Under the pieces are notes generated by a model that had not been told where the DNA came from, did no database searches, and worked only from the letters and a program-made list of their open reading frames with translations. The position numbers were made by a program, and so were the translations under genes. Below, piece after piece: positions 1 to 5,958 of a DNA stretch of 6,936 bases; position 1 is the first letter of the stretch, and each line of letters starts with the position of its first letter. Origin of the DNA: Desulfobulbaceae bacterium (GTDB lineage Bacteria; Desulfobacterota; Desulfobulbia; Desulfobulbales; Desulfurivibrionaceae); NCBI GenBank assembly GCA_003557565.1, contig PWOG01000325.1:1-6936 (forward strand). The letters run 5' to 3'.

Positions 1-681
1 GCCGATACCGCCCTGGATCCGCCGGCTTCTGAGCCCGGAGAAACCGGGGGTGAGCAGCCCCGCCTGGTGCTCTCCACCATTCACTCCGCCAAGGGTTTGG
101 AATGGGACAGCGTTTTTATTATCCACCTGGCCGAGGGCAAGTTTCCTTCGGGTCAGGCCGATGACGACGAGCAGTTCGAGGAGGAGCGCCGGCTTTTTTA
201 TGTCGCCGCCACCCGGGCCAAACGCAACCTTTACCTGACTTACCCCCGGGAGGTGACCGGGTTCGACCGCCGGCCCTCCCTCTGCCAGCCCTCGCCCTTC
301 CTGGGCGAGGTCCCTGCCGGGCTCCTGGATCTCGCCGGGGCCGAAGGCCGGGACGAGGACGACGGGCCGGAGACTGCGGGTGATCAGGCCGGTCATTGGG
401 GAGCAGGATCGCCGGCCGGCGGCCGGGCCCGGCTTTCTCGCCGGGAACTGAGTCTTTTTCGCCAGCGGGGCGAGTCTTCCGAGCAGGGCGGCAGAGGCGG
501 AGGGGTCAGCGAAGAACTGACCGACGGCGAATCGCTGTCCGTGGGTGACCGGGTCAAGCACCCTTTTTTCGGGCCCGGGATCGTGGTCAGGATGGTGGCG
601 CCGCGGACCGTTGACGTCCGTTTCGATCGGCATGGAATCAAGACTCTGCATCTGGACTACGCCAAACTTGTCAAAGTGTAA
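1..681 (+). CDS. uvrD: UvrD/PcrA-type DNA helicase, C-terminal part (5' end outside window)
   Basis: This is the 3' end of a superfamily 1 ATP-dependent 3'-5' DNA helicase of the UvrD/PcrA/Rep family, which unwinds DNA in excision and mismatch repair. The frame is open from base 1 and 226 residues are visible. Residues about 23-40 carry the motif with TIHSAKGLEWDSVF, and residues about 63-77 carry helicase motif VI (RRLFYVAATRAKRNL), whose arginines contact ATP. A Pro/Gly/acidic linker follows (residues about 90-175). The last 48 residues (bases 535-678) start SVGDRVKHPFFGPG and match the Tudor-like tail that in UvrD/PcrA binds RNA polymerase and couples repair to transcription. That tail argues against Rep or RecB-type helicases. 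The Walker A and other N-terminal motifs lie outside the window. folC starts about 75 bases downstream on the same strand, so read-through is possible. Family assignment is firm; the choice between the names uvrD and pcrA is a convention. Confidence 0.93.
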   Translation, partial: ADTALDPPASEPGETGGEQPRLVLSTIHSAKGLEWDSVFIIHLAEGKFPSGQADDDEQFEEERRLFYVAATRAKRNLYLTYPREVTGFDRRPSLCQPSPFLGEVPAGLLDLAGAEGRDEDDGPETAGDQAGHWGAGSPAGGRARLSRRELSLFRQRGESSEQGGRGGGVSEELTDGESLSVGDRVKHPFFGPGIVVRMVAPRTVDVRFDRHGIKTLHLDYAKLVKV

Positions 682-756
682 ACGCGCCCTGTCCGGGGGC
701 GGCAAAAAATCACCATTATTGTTAACATTTAAAATTTTTTGCAGATATGGGCAGAT
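682..756 (+). promoter_or_regulatory. AT-rich uvrD-folC spacer, candidate folC promoter region
   Basis: The spacer between the helicase stop and folC changes abruptly from GC-rich to AT-rich at about 703-740. A short GC dyad (CGCCC at 684-688 with GGGCG at 697-701) is followed by A residues rather than T, so it is not a convincing rho-independent terminator for the helicase gene. The AT-rich part contains TAAAAT at 730-735, a possible -10 element, and TTGTTA at 719-724, but I cannot place a properly spaced -35/-10 pair. A local promoter is inferred from composition only. Confidence 0.25.
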
Positions 757-2259
757 ATGATGGATTATCAGCAGGCCTGGGATTATCTCGACCGTTTGCA
801 GTTTTTTAAAATCAAGCTGGGTCTGGAGAGCATGGAGCGCTTTCTCGGGCGTCTGGGCGATCCCCAGCGCCGGTTGCGATTCATCCATGTGGCGGGGACC
901 AACGGCAAGGGGTCGGTGGCCTCGGCGCTGCTGGCCGTGCTTTCCCGGGCCGGTTACCGGGTGGGGATTTATACCTCGCCCCATTTGAGCTGTGTGAGGG
1001 AGCGCTTCCGGATCAACGGCGAGTATATCGACCAGCAGGAGTTCGCCCGCCACGCCACGGCCATTTATGAAGTGCTCGCCGGCGAGCAGATCACCTATTT
1101 TGAATTCACCACAGCCTTGGCCATGCTCTGGTTCGCCCACCGGGAGGTTGACGTGGTTATTCTTGAGGTCGGCCTGGGCGGGCGCCTGGATGCCACCAAC
1201 GTCATTACCCCGCTGGTGGGGGTGATCACCAATGTCTCCCTGGATCACCAGGCCTATCTGGGCGACACCCTGGCCGAGGTGGCGGCGGAGAAGGCCGGGA
1301 TCATCAAACCCGGCGTGCCTCTGGTTTCCGGGGTGGCCGCCGATGAAACCAGGGAAGTGGTACAGCGTCGGTGCCTGGAACTGGGGGCGCCTTTGTACCT
1401 GCTGGGGCGGGATTTTTCCTGGCAACTGGCGGCCGGCCGCGATGCCGCTTCGTTGTCGCCGGCCGGGGCCGGAAACGACGCCGCTGCCATGGCCGCCACT
1501 CCTGAGAGCGTGAGTAATCATAGGATCTATCCTGAAGTAAGCGGTCACGGGGTGCCGCAGGTTGCGGCAAGCGAGACGGCGATGCGTACATCGGTACGTG
1601 AGCCGGCTCGATCGCCGCAAGATGCGGTGCCCCGTGACCGCTTACCTTGGAGCTACCGGGGGGCAGCCGGTGAAATTTCGGGCCTGCGATGCCGGCTACG
1701 GGGGCGTCATCAGCGGGATAACCTCAGTCTGGCCCTGAAGGTGCTGGAAATCCTGGCCCCGAGTTTTCCGGTTGCCGCCGATGATATCCGGGCCGGGATC
1801 GGCGAGGTTAGCTGGCCCGGGCGTCTGGAATTGATGGAGGTCCGACGGGGCGGGGCGGAGAGCGGACGCCGGGTGCTGCTGGACGGCGCCCACAATCCCG
1901 CCGGCATTGACGCCCTTGCTGCCGCTCTCCGGGAGGACTTCACCTACCGACGCTTGATCGTGATCTGGGCCAGCATGGCCGACAAGGATGTCGGCGCCGG
2001 CCTGCGGCTGATCGCGCCCCTTTGTGACCGGCTGGTGCTGACCCGGCCGGAGAGTGAACGCTCCGCCACCCCGGCCGCCATGCGCCGACTGCTGGCCGAC
2101 GGTGAGCGGGAGAAGGCCGTCGAGGCCCCGGATACCACCGCCGCTCTGGATATGGCCTGGAGACTGAGCACGCCCGATGATCTGGTGGTGGTTGCAGGTT
2201 CGCTGTACCTGGTGGGGGCGGCCCGGTTGGACCTGGCGGGTGAACTGGTGGCCGGCTGA
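757..2259 (+). CDS. folC: Bifunctional dihydrofolate synthase/folylpolyglutamate synthase, with in-frame insertion
   Basis: FolC is the cytosolic Mur-ligase-family enzyme that adds glutamate to dihydropteroate and then extends the polyglutamate tail of folates, using ATP. With M1 at 757 the protein has 500 residues. Visible motifs are the P-loop GTNGKGS (47-53), TSPHL (73-77), EVGLGGRLDATN (137-148), SLDH (161-164), EKAGIIKPGVP (178-188), WPGRLE (353-358) and LDGAHNP (375-381). All look intact. Usual FolC length is about 420-430 residues. The excess lies at about residues 224-296, between GRDFSW and WSYRG, as an Ala-rich stretch followed by 36 residues encoded by a DNA palindrome. The position, between the central domain and the GRHQ(R/V)DN segment, looks like a surface loop, so activity is probably retained. 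The frame also opens at a TTG at 739, and ATG 760 is an alternative start; 757 or 760 best matches the usual FolC N-terminus (MDYQQAWDYL). No strong Shine-Dalgarno is visible, only GGGCAG just upstream. Confidence 0.93.
   Translation: MMDYQQAWDYLDRLQFFKIKLGLESMERFLGRLGDPQRRLRFIHVAGTNGKGSVASALLAVLSRAGYRVGIYTSPHLSCVRERFRINGEYIDQQEFARHATAIYEVLAGEQITYFEFTTALAMLWFAHREVDVVILEVGLGGRLDATNVITPLVGVITNVSLDHQAYLGDTLAEVAAEKAGIIKPGVPLVSGVAADETREVVQRRCLELGAPLYLLGRDFSWQLAAGRDAASLSPAGAGNDAAAMAATPESVSNHRIYPEVSGHGVPQVAASETAMRTSVREPARSPQDAVPRDRLPWSYRGAAGEISGLRCRLRGRHQRDNLSLALKVLEILAPSFPVAADDIRAGIGEVSWPGRLELMEVRRGGAESGRRVLLDGAHNPAGIDALAAALREDFTYRRLIVIWASMADKDVGAGLRLIAPLCDRLVLTRPESERSATPAAMRRLLADGEREKAVEAPDTTAALDMAWRLSTPDDLVVVAGSLYLVGAARLDLAGELVAG
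1537..1645. repeat. 109-nt nested palindromic element inside folC
   Basis: The arms 1537-1559 and 1623-1645 are reverse complements over 23 positions except at two, and both exceptions would be G-U pairs in RNA. Further paired segments nest inside: 1562-1568 with 1614-1620 (TTGCGGC/GCCGCAA), 1572-1575 with 1607-1610 (CGAG/CTCG), 1577-1580 with 1602-1605 (CGGC/GCCG), and 1585-1589 with 1594-1598 (CGTAC/GTACG) closing the loop ATCG. The whole segment would fold into one long hairpin. It is translated as part of FolC (residues 261-296 from M757) with no stop. Its arm sequence recurs outside the gene at 2270-2297 and 2330-2358, which supports a mobile or dispersed repeat rather than chance. No transposase is nearby. 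It resembles REP/MITE or Rickettsia-type coding palindromes in form; I do not recognise the specific family. Confidence 0.85.
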
Positions 2260-2269
2260 GTTAAAAATC

Positions 2270-2297
2270 CTGCGGCACCCCGCGTGCGCTTACGGAC
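2270..2297 (+). repeat. Palindrome-arm repeat, copy A downstream of folC
   Basis: This segment begins 10 bases after the folC stop. Aligned by eye, 2270-2293 matches the reverse complement of the folC palindrome's left arm (1537-1560) at 21 of 24 positions. It shares the cores CTGCGGCACCCCG and CGCTTAC. It has no long inverted partner beside it, so it may be a half-element or remnant. It contains only a short dyad (GCAC/GTGC) and no T-run, so it is unlikely to act as an intrinsic terminator for folC. Confidence 0.7.
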
Positions 2298-2329
2298 ATG
2301 AAACCAATGGCGATTTTATCTGGAGACAT

Positions 2330-2358
2330 CTGCGGTACCCCGCGTGTATTTGCGGGAC
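2330..2358 (+). repeat. Palindrome-arm repeat, copy B upstream of the HNH gene
   Basis: This is a second direct copy exactly 60 bases downstream of copy A, matching it at 19 of 24 positions by eye (core CTGCGG-ACCCCGCGTG, then TGCGG or ACGG, then AC). The sequence between the copies (2298-2329) is not itself repeated. Differences from copy A are mostly transitions, as expected of an old duplication or two independent insertions. It lies 43 bases before the HNH start codon and so is probably in that gene's leader. Confidence 0.6.
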
Positions 2359-2359
2359 C

Positions 2360-2375
2360 AACCCTGTGATGGGTT
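2360..2375 (+). other. Small hairpin ahead of the HNH gene
   Basis: AACCC (2360-2364) and GGGTT (2371-2375) are exact reverse complements around a six-base loop, TGTGAT. There is no following T-run, so it is not a terminator. It lies directly after repeat copy B and 14 bases ahead of the HNH ribosome-binding site, and could be part of the repeat's original structure or a leader hairpin. A five-pair stem can occur by chance. Confidence 0.3.
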
Positions 2376-2388
2376 ACCGGTGGTAGTC

Positions 2389-2395
2389 GGGAGGA
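2389..2395 (+). promoter_or_regulatory. Ribosome-binding site deciding the HNH start
   Basis: GGGAGGA at 2389-2395 is a strong Shine-Dalgarno match ending five bases before ATG 2401. The frame is open upstream and has an ATG at 2344, but that start would lie inside repeat copy B and has no comparable site, so 2401 is preferred. Confidence 0.8.
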
Positions 2396-2400
2396 TATTG

Positions 2401-2688
2401 ATGGACGAGTTGTATCAGGGATTTGACGGCGTGGACGAGGCCTGGATCCGGCGGGAGAAGGCCCGGGCCCGGGAGTTGCGCAAGTCCCGCTGGTGGCGCC
2501 AGAAACTGGCCCGGGGGATTTGCCACTATTGCGGCGGCCCGTTCCCCCCCGAGGAGCTGACCATGGACCACGTGGTGCCCCTGGCCCGGGGCGGGCGCAG
2601 CAGCAAGAACAATCTGGTGCCCTGCTGTAAGACCTGCAATAACGAAAAGCAAAGCCGGCTGCTCCAGGAATGGGAAGGCTACCAGTAA
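2401..2688 (+). CDS. Small HNH endonuclease-family protein
   Basis: This 95-residue protein belongs to the HNH nuclease superfamily (beta-beta-alpha metal fold), whose members make single- or double-strand DNA breaks using a divalent metal. Residues 15-38 form a strongly basic Arg/Lys/Trp-rich helix that likely contacts DNA. The fold follows: zinc-binding C41-H-Y-C44, the catalytic strand MDHVVPLARGG with D56-H57, N70-N71 in the central loop, and C76-K-T-C79-N80-N81-E-K, which supplies the second zinc pair and the last HNH position. All key residues are present, so it looks functional. It is a bare nuclease domain with no recognition domain, similar in size to stand-alone HNH proteins common in bacteria. 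Its role is unknown: candidates include repair or processing nuclease, phage-derived terminase-associated HNH, or an escaped homing endonuclease. It lies 141 bases after folC on the same strand, behind two repeats, and converges with the c-di-GMP gene. Confidence 0.88.
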   Translation: MDELYQGFDGVDEAWIRREKARARELRKSRWWRQKLARGICHYCGGPFPPEELTMDHVVPLARGGRSSKNNLVPCCKTCNNEKQSRLLQEWEGYQ

Positions 2689-2785
2689 CTGCCGGTGCCG
2701 ACGTAAGCGGTGGCAGGGTCCCGTGTTCAGTTACGTGCTGACCCGCCCATGGGGTGGGGCTTTGATGTAACCGGCTTGCCCGGGG
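2689..2785. other. Convergent intergenic spacer with dyad symmetries, no clear terminator
   Basis: These 97 bases separate the stops of the HNH gene (plus strand) and the GGDEF/EAL gene (minus strand), where a bidirectional terminator would be expected. Seen pairings are CTGCC (2689-2693) with GGCAG (2712-2716), ACGTAA (2701-2706) with TTACGT (2731-2736), and GGGTC (2716-2720) with GACCC (2740-2744). The last two interleave like a pseudoknot. A short GCCC/GGGC stem (2745-2748, 2757-2760) is followed by only TTT. None has the strong stem plus T-run of an intrinsic terminator in either direction. Confidence 0.4.
2703..2726 (-). repeat. Possible diverged, inverted copy of the palindrome-arm repeat
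   Basis: GTAAGCGGT at 2703-2711 is identical to the left end of the folC palindrome (1537-1545). The next bases (with AGGGT and CC in register) still resemble it, giving about 17 of 22 matches by eye. Against copy A (reverse complement) the match falls to about 16 of 24. It lies 14 bases after the HNH stop and in the opposite orientation to copies A and B, so the HNH gene may be bracketed by inverted repeat copies. The divergence is large enough for this to be coincidence. Confidence 0.35.
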
Positions 2786-5700
2786 TTAGACGCTGGGTAA
2801 TTGGTCACCCTGCTGGCGTTTTTGGAGAAAGCTGGTGATTTCCGCCGCCGGCAGGGGGTGGCTGAAGTAATGACCCTGGAAGGTGTCGCAGCCTCTTTGC
2901 TGCAGAAAATGTACCTGATCGGCGGTCTCCACGCCTTCCGCCACCACCTCCATTTTCAGACTGTGGGCCAGGGTGATGATGGTGATGACCACCGCCCGGT
3001 CCTCTTCCTGGCTGCTGATGTCTTGCACAAAAGACCGGTCAATCTTGAGGCTGTTGATGGGGAAGCTCTTGAGGTAGCCCAGCGATGAATAGCCGGTGCC
3101 GAAATCGTCCAGGGCCAGATTTATTCCCATGTCCTGGAGTTGCCGCAGGGTGGCCACGGCGGTGTCGAGATTTTCCATGATGATGCTCTCGGTGATTTCC
3201 AGTTCCAGGCAATCCGCCGTCACTCCGCACTCTTTCAGGATGGCGGCGATATCGGCGGCCAGGTTGGGCTGTCGGAACTGCACGGCGGAGAGGTTGACGG
3301 CGATCCGCAACGGCGGCAGTCCCGCTTTTTGCCACTGCCGGCTTTGCCTGCAGGCCCGGCGCAGAACCCATTCCCCGATGGCAACAATCAGGCCGGTTTC
3401 CTCGGCCAGGGGGATGAATTCCCCAGGGTTGACCACTCCTCTTCCCGGTTGCATCCAGCGGACCAGGGCTTCGACCCCGCAGACGGTATGACCGTCGGCG
3501 GCGATCTTGGGCTGATAGTACAGCTCGAACTCTTCAAACTCCAGGGCATGGCGCAGGCGGTTTTGCAGGGTCAGCCTGTTCATCACCGTTTCAAACATCG
3601 AGGCCTGGAAGAAGTGGAAGTTGTTGCCGCCGTTTTTCTTGGTATGAAACATGGCGGTATCGGCGTTCTTGATCAGGGTTTCGGGGTCTTCGGCGTCGTC
3701 GGGAAACAGGGAGATGCCGATACTTGGGGTCAGGTGCAGCTCCTGGTCCTCCACCCGGAAGGGGGTGGTGAAAATACCAAGAATCATCTGGGCGGTGTGG
3801 ACCACCTGGTCGATATTTTCCACCCTGGCGATCAGCAGGCAGAATTCGTCGCCGCCCAGGCGGCAGATGGTGTCGGCTTCATCCCTTTCCCGGGCCAGAC
3901 GTTCGGCGACCTCGGTGAGCACATGATCACCGGCGCTGTGGCCTAAAGTATCGTTGACCTCCTTGAAACGATCCAGATCGAACATCAGCAGGGCGCTCTG
4001 GTGAATATTGCGGCTGGCCCCGGAAACAGCCTGCTGCAGGCGTTCATGGAAGAGCAAACGGTTGGGCAGGCCGGTTAGCTGATCATAATGGGCCAGGCTG
4101 TCCAGCTTGTCCCTGGTCTGCTTGACCACCGTGAGATCGCTGGAAATCCCCACGTAATGGGTGGTTCTGCCCCGGTGGTCGGCAACGGCGCTGATAGTCA
4201 GCCATTTGGGGTAAACTTCGTTGTTTTTCCGGCGGCTCCAGATTTCTCCCTCCCAGTGACCGGTGGTGGTCAGCTGGTGCCACATGCGCCGGTAGAATTC
4301 GGCGTCGTGATGGCCGGACTTGAGAATCCGCGGATTGTGGCCGATGGCCTCGCTGCGGGAATAACCGGTGAGTTTTTCAAAGGCGCTGTTGACCTCGATG
4401 ATGTTGGCGTCAGCATCGGTGATTACCACCGCCTCGCTGGTCTCCTCCAGGAATTTGCTGGAAAGCCGGATCTTCTCCAGGCTCCGGTGGCGTTCGGTGA
4501 TGTCCCGGGCATAACAGATCATCCCGCCGGTGGCGCTGGAATCTTGGTTTAACAGGGAAAGAGAAAAGTCGGCATGGCGAATCTGGCCGGTTTTGGTCTG
4601 GACATCGATTTCAACCTGATGATTGGCTGTCTTGCGCACCCGGGGCAATGCCTGCTCCAGGAAAAAATCATGTTCATGGAAAGGCAGGAAAAAGCTCAGG
4701 GGTTTGCCCCGGGCCTCCTGGGGAGTGTAGCCAAACAGCCGCTGGGCGCCGCGGTTCCAGGTGCTGACCAGGCCGTCGGGGGTGGTGGTGATGATGGCGT
4801 CATGGATCTCATCAATGATTCTGGCCCGGGTCTGCAGGCGGCGCTCCGACTGTTTGCGCTCCAGTCCCAGGGCGATCACGTCGGCCACGGCAGTCAGGGA
4901 GTCGGCTATTGATTGCGGCAGATGATGACGGGAAAAAAAGGCCATGACCCCGACCACCTTGCCGTCCACCATCAGCGGATGACCGGCCATGGCCTTTAAC
5001 CCGTGGTCCTGGATCCACTTGAGGTTGCTGATCTGGGGGTCGTTGAGCAGCTTGTTGGAGATTCTGGGCCGGCGGTGCAGGGCGATATCGCCTATTTTGG
5101 TCCGGGGATCGATGGCCACCCGGGAAAATTCACCGTTGAGTGAGGTGTGCAAGCCGGCGCTGGCGGTCAGGGCCAGGACGGATTCCAGCTCCGGGATCAG
5201 CCAGATCCGGGCCAGGGCGGCGTCCAGGTGGGTGACCATGGCCTGGCAGCATTCCTGGAGAGTGCTTTCCAGGGAGTTGTTCCTGGTCATGATCATCCCG
5301 ATCTCGGCGTTTAAGGACAGCAGCTGCAGGCGGTGGCGCAGCTCTTCTTCCGTTTGTTTCTGGCTGGTTATATCCTGGGCGGTGCCCAGCATTTTGTGGG
5401 GAGTACCGCTTTTGTCGAGCAGCAGCTCTGCTTTTTCGTGAATGATTTTTTCTCCGCCGCCGGGCAGCAGTATCCGGTGATCGATGCTGTACGGACAGTG
5501 CTGCTCCAGGGAGTTGTTGACCGCCTGTTCAACCCGATGCCGGTCATCGGGGTGGATGGTGGTGAGAAAGGTTTGGTAGCTGAGCTGGAACTCTTTGGGG
5601 TCGCGCTCGAAGATCCGGTACAGTTCGGCGGACCAGCAAAGTCGCCGGCCCTGGATATCCCACTCCCAGTGACCGATTTTGCCAATTCTCTGGGATTCCT

Positions 5701-5953
5701 CCAGGCGGTCCTTGCTGGTCAACAGCTCATCCTGCATCCGGCGCAGCAGCACGGTCTGGCGCAGGATCAGCCACAGGATCAGATTGGTGACCACGGCGGT
5801 GGCGGTCAGCCAATGGTAGAGGCCACGCAGCTCCGGATCCGACAGCGATAACTGGAAAAAATTGAGAAGCACCCCCACCCCGGCCAGCTGCAGGATGATG
5901 AAGACCAGTATCCAGGGCCAGACGCGGCGGGGTAAAGCGGGGAAGCGGTACAT
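2786..5953 (-). CDS. Membrane-anchored PAS-GAF-PAS-PAS-GGDEF-EAL sensor, c-di-GMP turnover
   Basis: This 1055-residue protein probably senses a signal and makes and/or degrades cyclic di-GMP, the second messenger that controls motility and biofilm. In order: two hydrophobic segments at about 13-33 and 45-65 (N-terminal membrane anchor with a very short loop), a coiled-coil linker, PAS (about 90-195), GAF (about 208-365), PAS (about 375-488), PAS (about 497-612), GGDEF (about 616-780) and EAL (about 795-1045). The GGDEF signature is intact at 700-704. The inhibitory RxxD I-site five residues earlier reads DEAD (691-694), so product inhibition is probably lost. The EAL set is complete: E828-A-L, N887, E919/E922, D949-D950, K970, E1006, Q1026. 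Both activities are therefore possible. The frame stays open to 6259, but that extension overlaps pfkA and is low-complexity; the first Met before the membrane segments is 5953, five bases after the pfkA stop. No good Shine-Dalgarno is visible, so translational coupling to pfkA is inferred. Confidence 0.92.
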   Translation of the reverse strand: MYRFPALPRRVWPWILVFIILQLAGVGVLLNFFQLSLSDPELRGLYHWLTATAVVTNLILWLILRQTVLLRRMQDELLTSKDRLEESQRIGKIGHWEWDIQGRRLCWSAELYRIFERDPKEFQLSYQTFLTTIHPDDRHRVEQAVNNSLEQHCPYSIDHRILLPGGGEKIIHEKAELLLDKSGTPHKMLGTAQDITSQKQTEEELRHRLQLLSLNAEIGMIMTRNNSLESTLQECCQAMVTHLDAALARIWLIPELESVLALTASAGLHTSLNGEFSRVAIDPRTKIGDIALHRRPRISNKLLNDPQISNLKWIQDHGLKAMAGHPLMVDGKVVGVMAFFSRHHLPQSIADSLTAVADVIALGLERKQSERRLQTRARIIDEIHDAIITTTPDGLVSTWNRGAQRLFGYTPQEARGKPLSFFLPFHEHDFFLEQALPRVRKTANHQVEIDVQTKTGQIRHADFSLSLLNQDSSATGGMICYARDITERHRSLEKIRLSSKFLEETSEAVVITDADANIIEVNSAFEKLTGYSRSEAIGHNPRILKSGHHDAEFYRRMWHQLTTTGHWEGEIWSRRKNNEVYPKWLTISAVADHRGRTTHYVGISSDLTVVKQTRDKLDSLAHYDQLTGLPNRLLFHERLQQAVSGASRNIHQSALLMFDLDRFKEVNDTLGHSAGDHVLTEVAERLARERDEADTICRLGGDEFCLLIARVENIDQVVHTAQMILGIFTTPFRVEDQELHLTPSIGISLFPDDAEDPETLIKNADTAMFHTKKNGGNNFHFFQASMFETVMNRLTLQNRLRHALEFEEFELYYQPKIAADGHTVCGVEALVRWMQPGRGVVNPGEFIPLAEETGLIVAIGEWVLRRACRQSRQWQKAGLPPLRIAVNLSAVQFRQPNLAADIAAILKECGVTADCLELEITESIIMENLDTAVATLRQLQDMGINLALDDFGTGYSSLGYLKSFPINSLKIDRSFVQDISSQEEDRAVVITIITLAHSLKMEVVAEGVETADQVHFLQQRGCDTFQGHYFSHPLPAAEITSFLQKRQQGDQLPSV

Positions 5954-5958
5954 TGTTT

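Noticed and set aside
684..710. GC dyad after the helicase gene, considered as a rho-independent terminator
   Set aside because: The stem CGCCC/GGGCG is followed by GCAAAAAA on the coding strand rather than a T-run, so the required 3' U-tract is missing.
1537..1645. folC palindrome considered as an integron attC site or an intron
   Set aside because: The conserved GTTRRRY-type core sites of attC are not evident, there is no integrase, and the segment reads through in frame with no intron-like boundary features.
2270..2358. Repeat pair spaced 60 bp, considered as a short CRISPR array
   Set aside because: There are only two imperfect copies, no further repeats and no cas genes, and the same sequence occurs as palindrome arms in folC.
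2177..2386. Small frame overlapping the folC end, with repeated LRHPACAYG / LRYPACICG
   Set aside because: The peptide repetition is only the translation of the two DNA repeat copies. There is no ribosome-binding site, and the first part is folC in another frame.
3140..3946. 268-codon plus-strand open frame opposite the GGDEF/EAL gene
   Set aside because: It is antisense to well-conserved GGDEF and EAL coding sequence, has Gly/Gln/Asp-biased composition and no recognisable motif. Such long shadow frames are expected in GC-rich genes.
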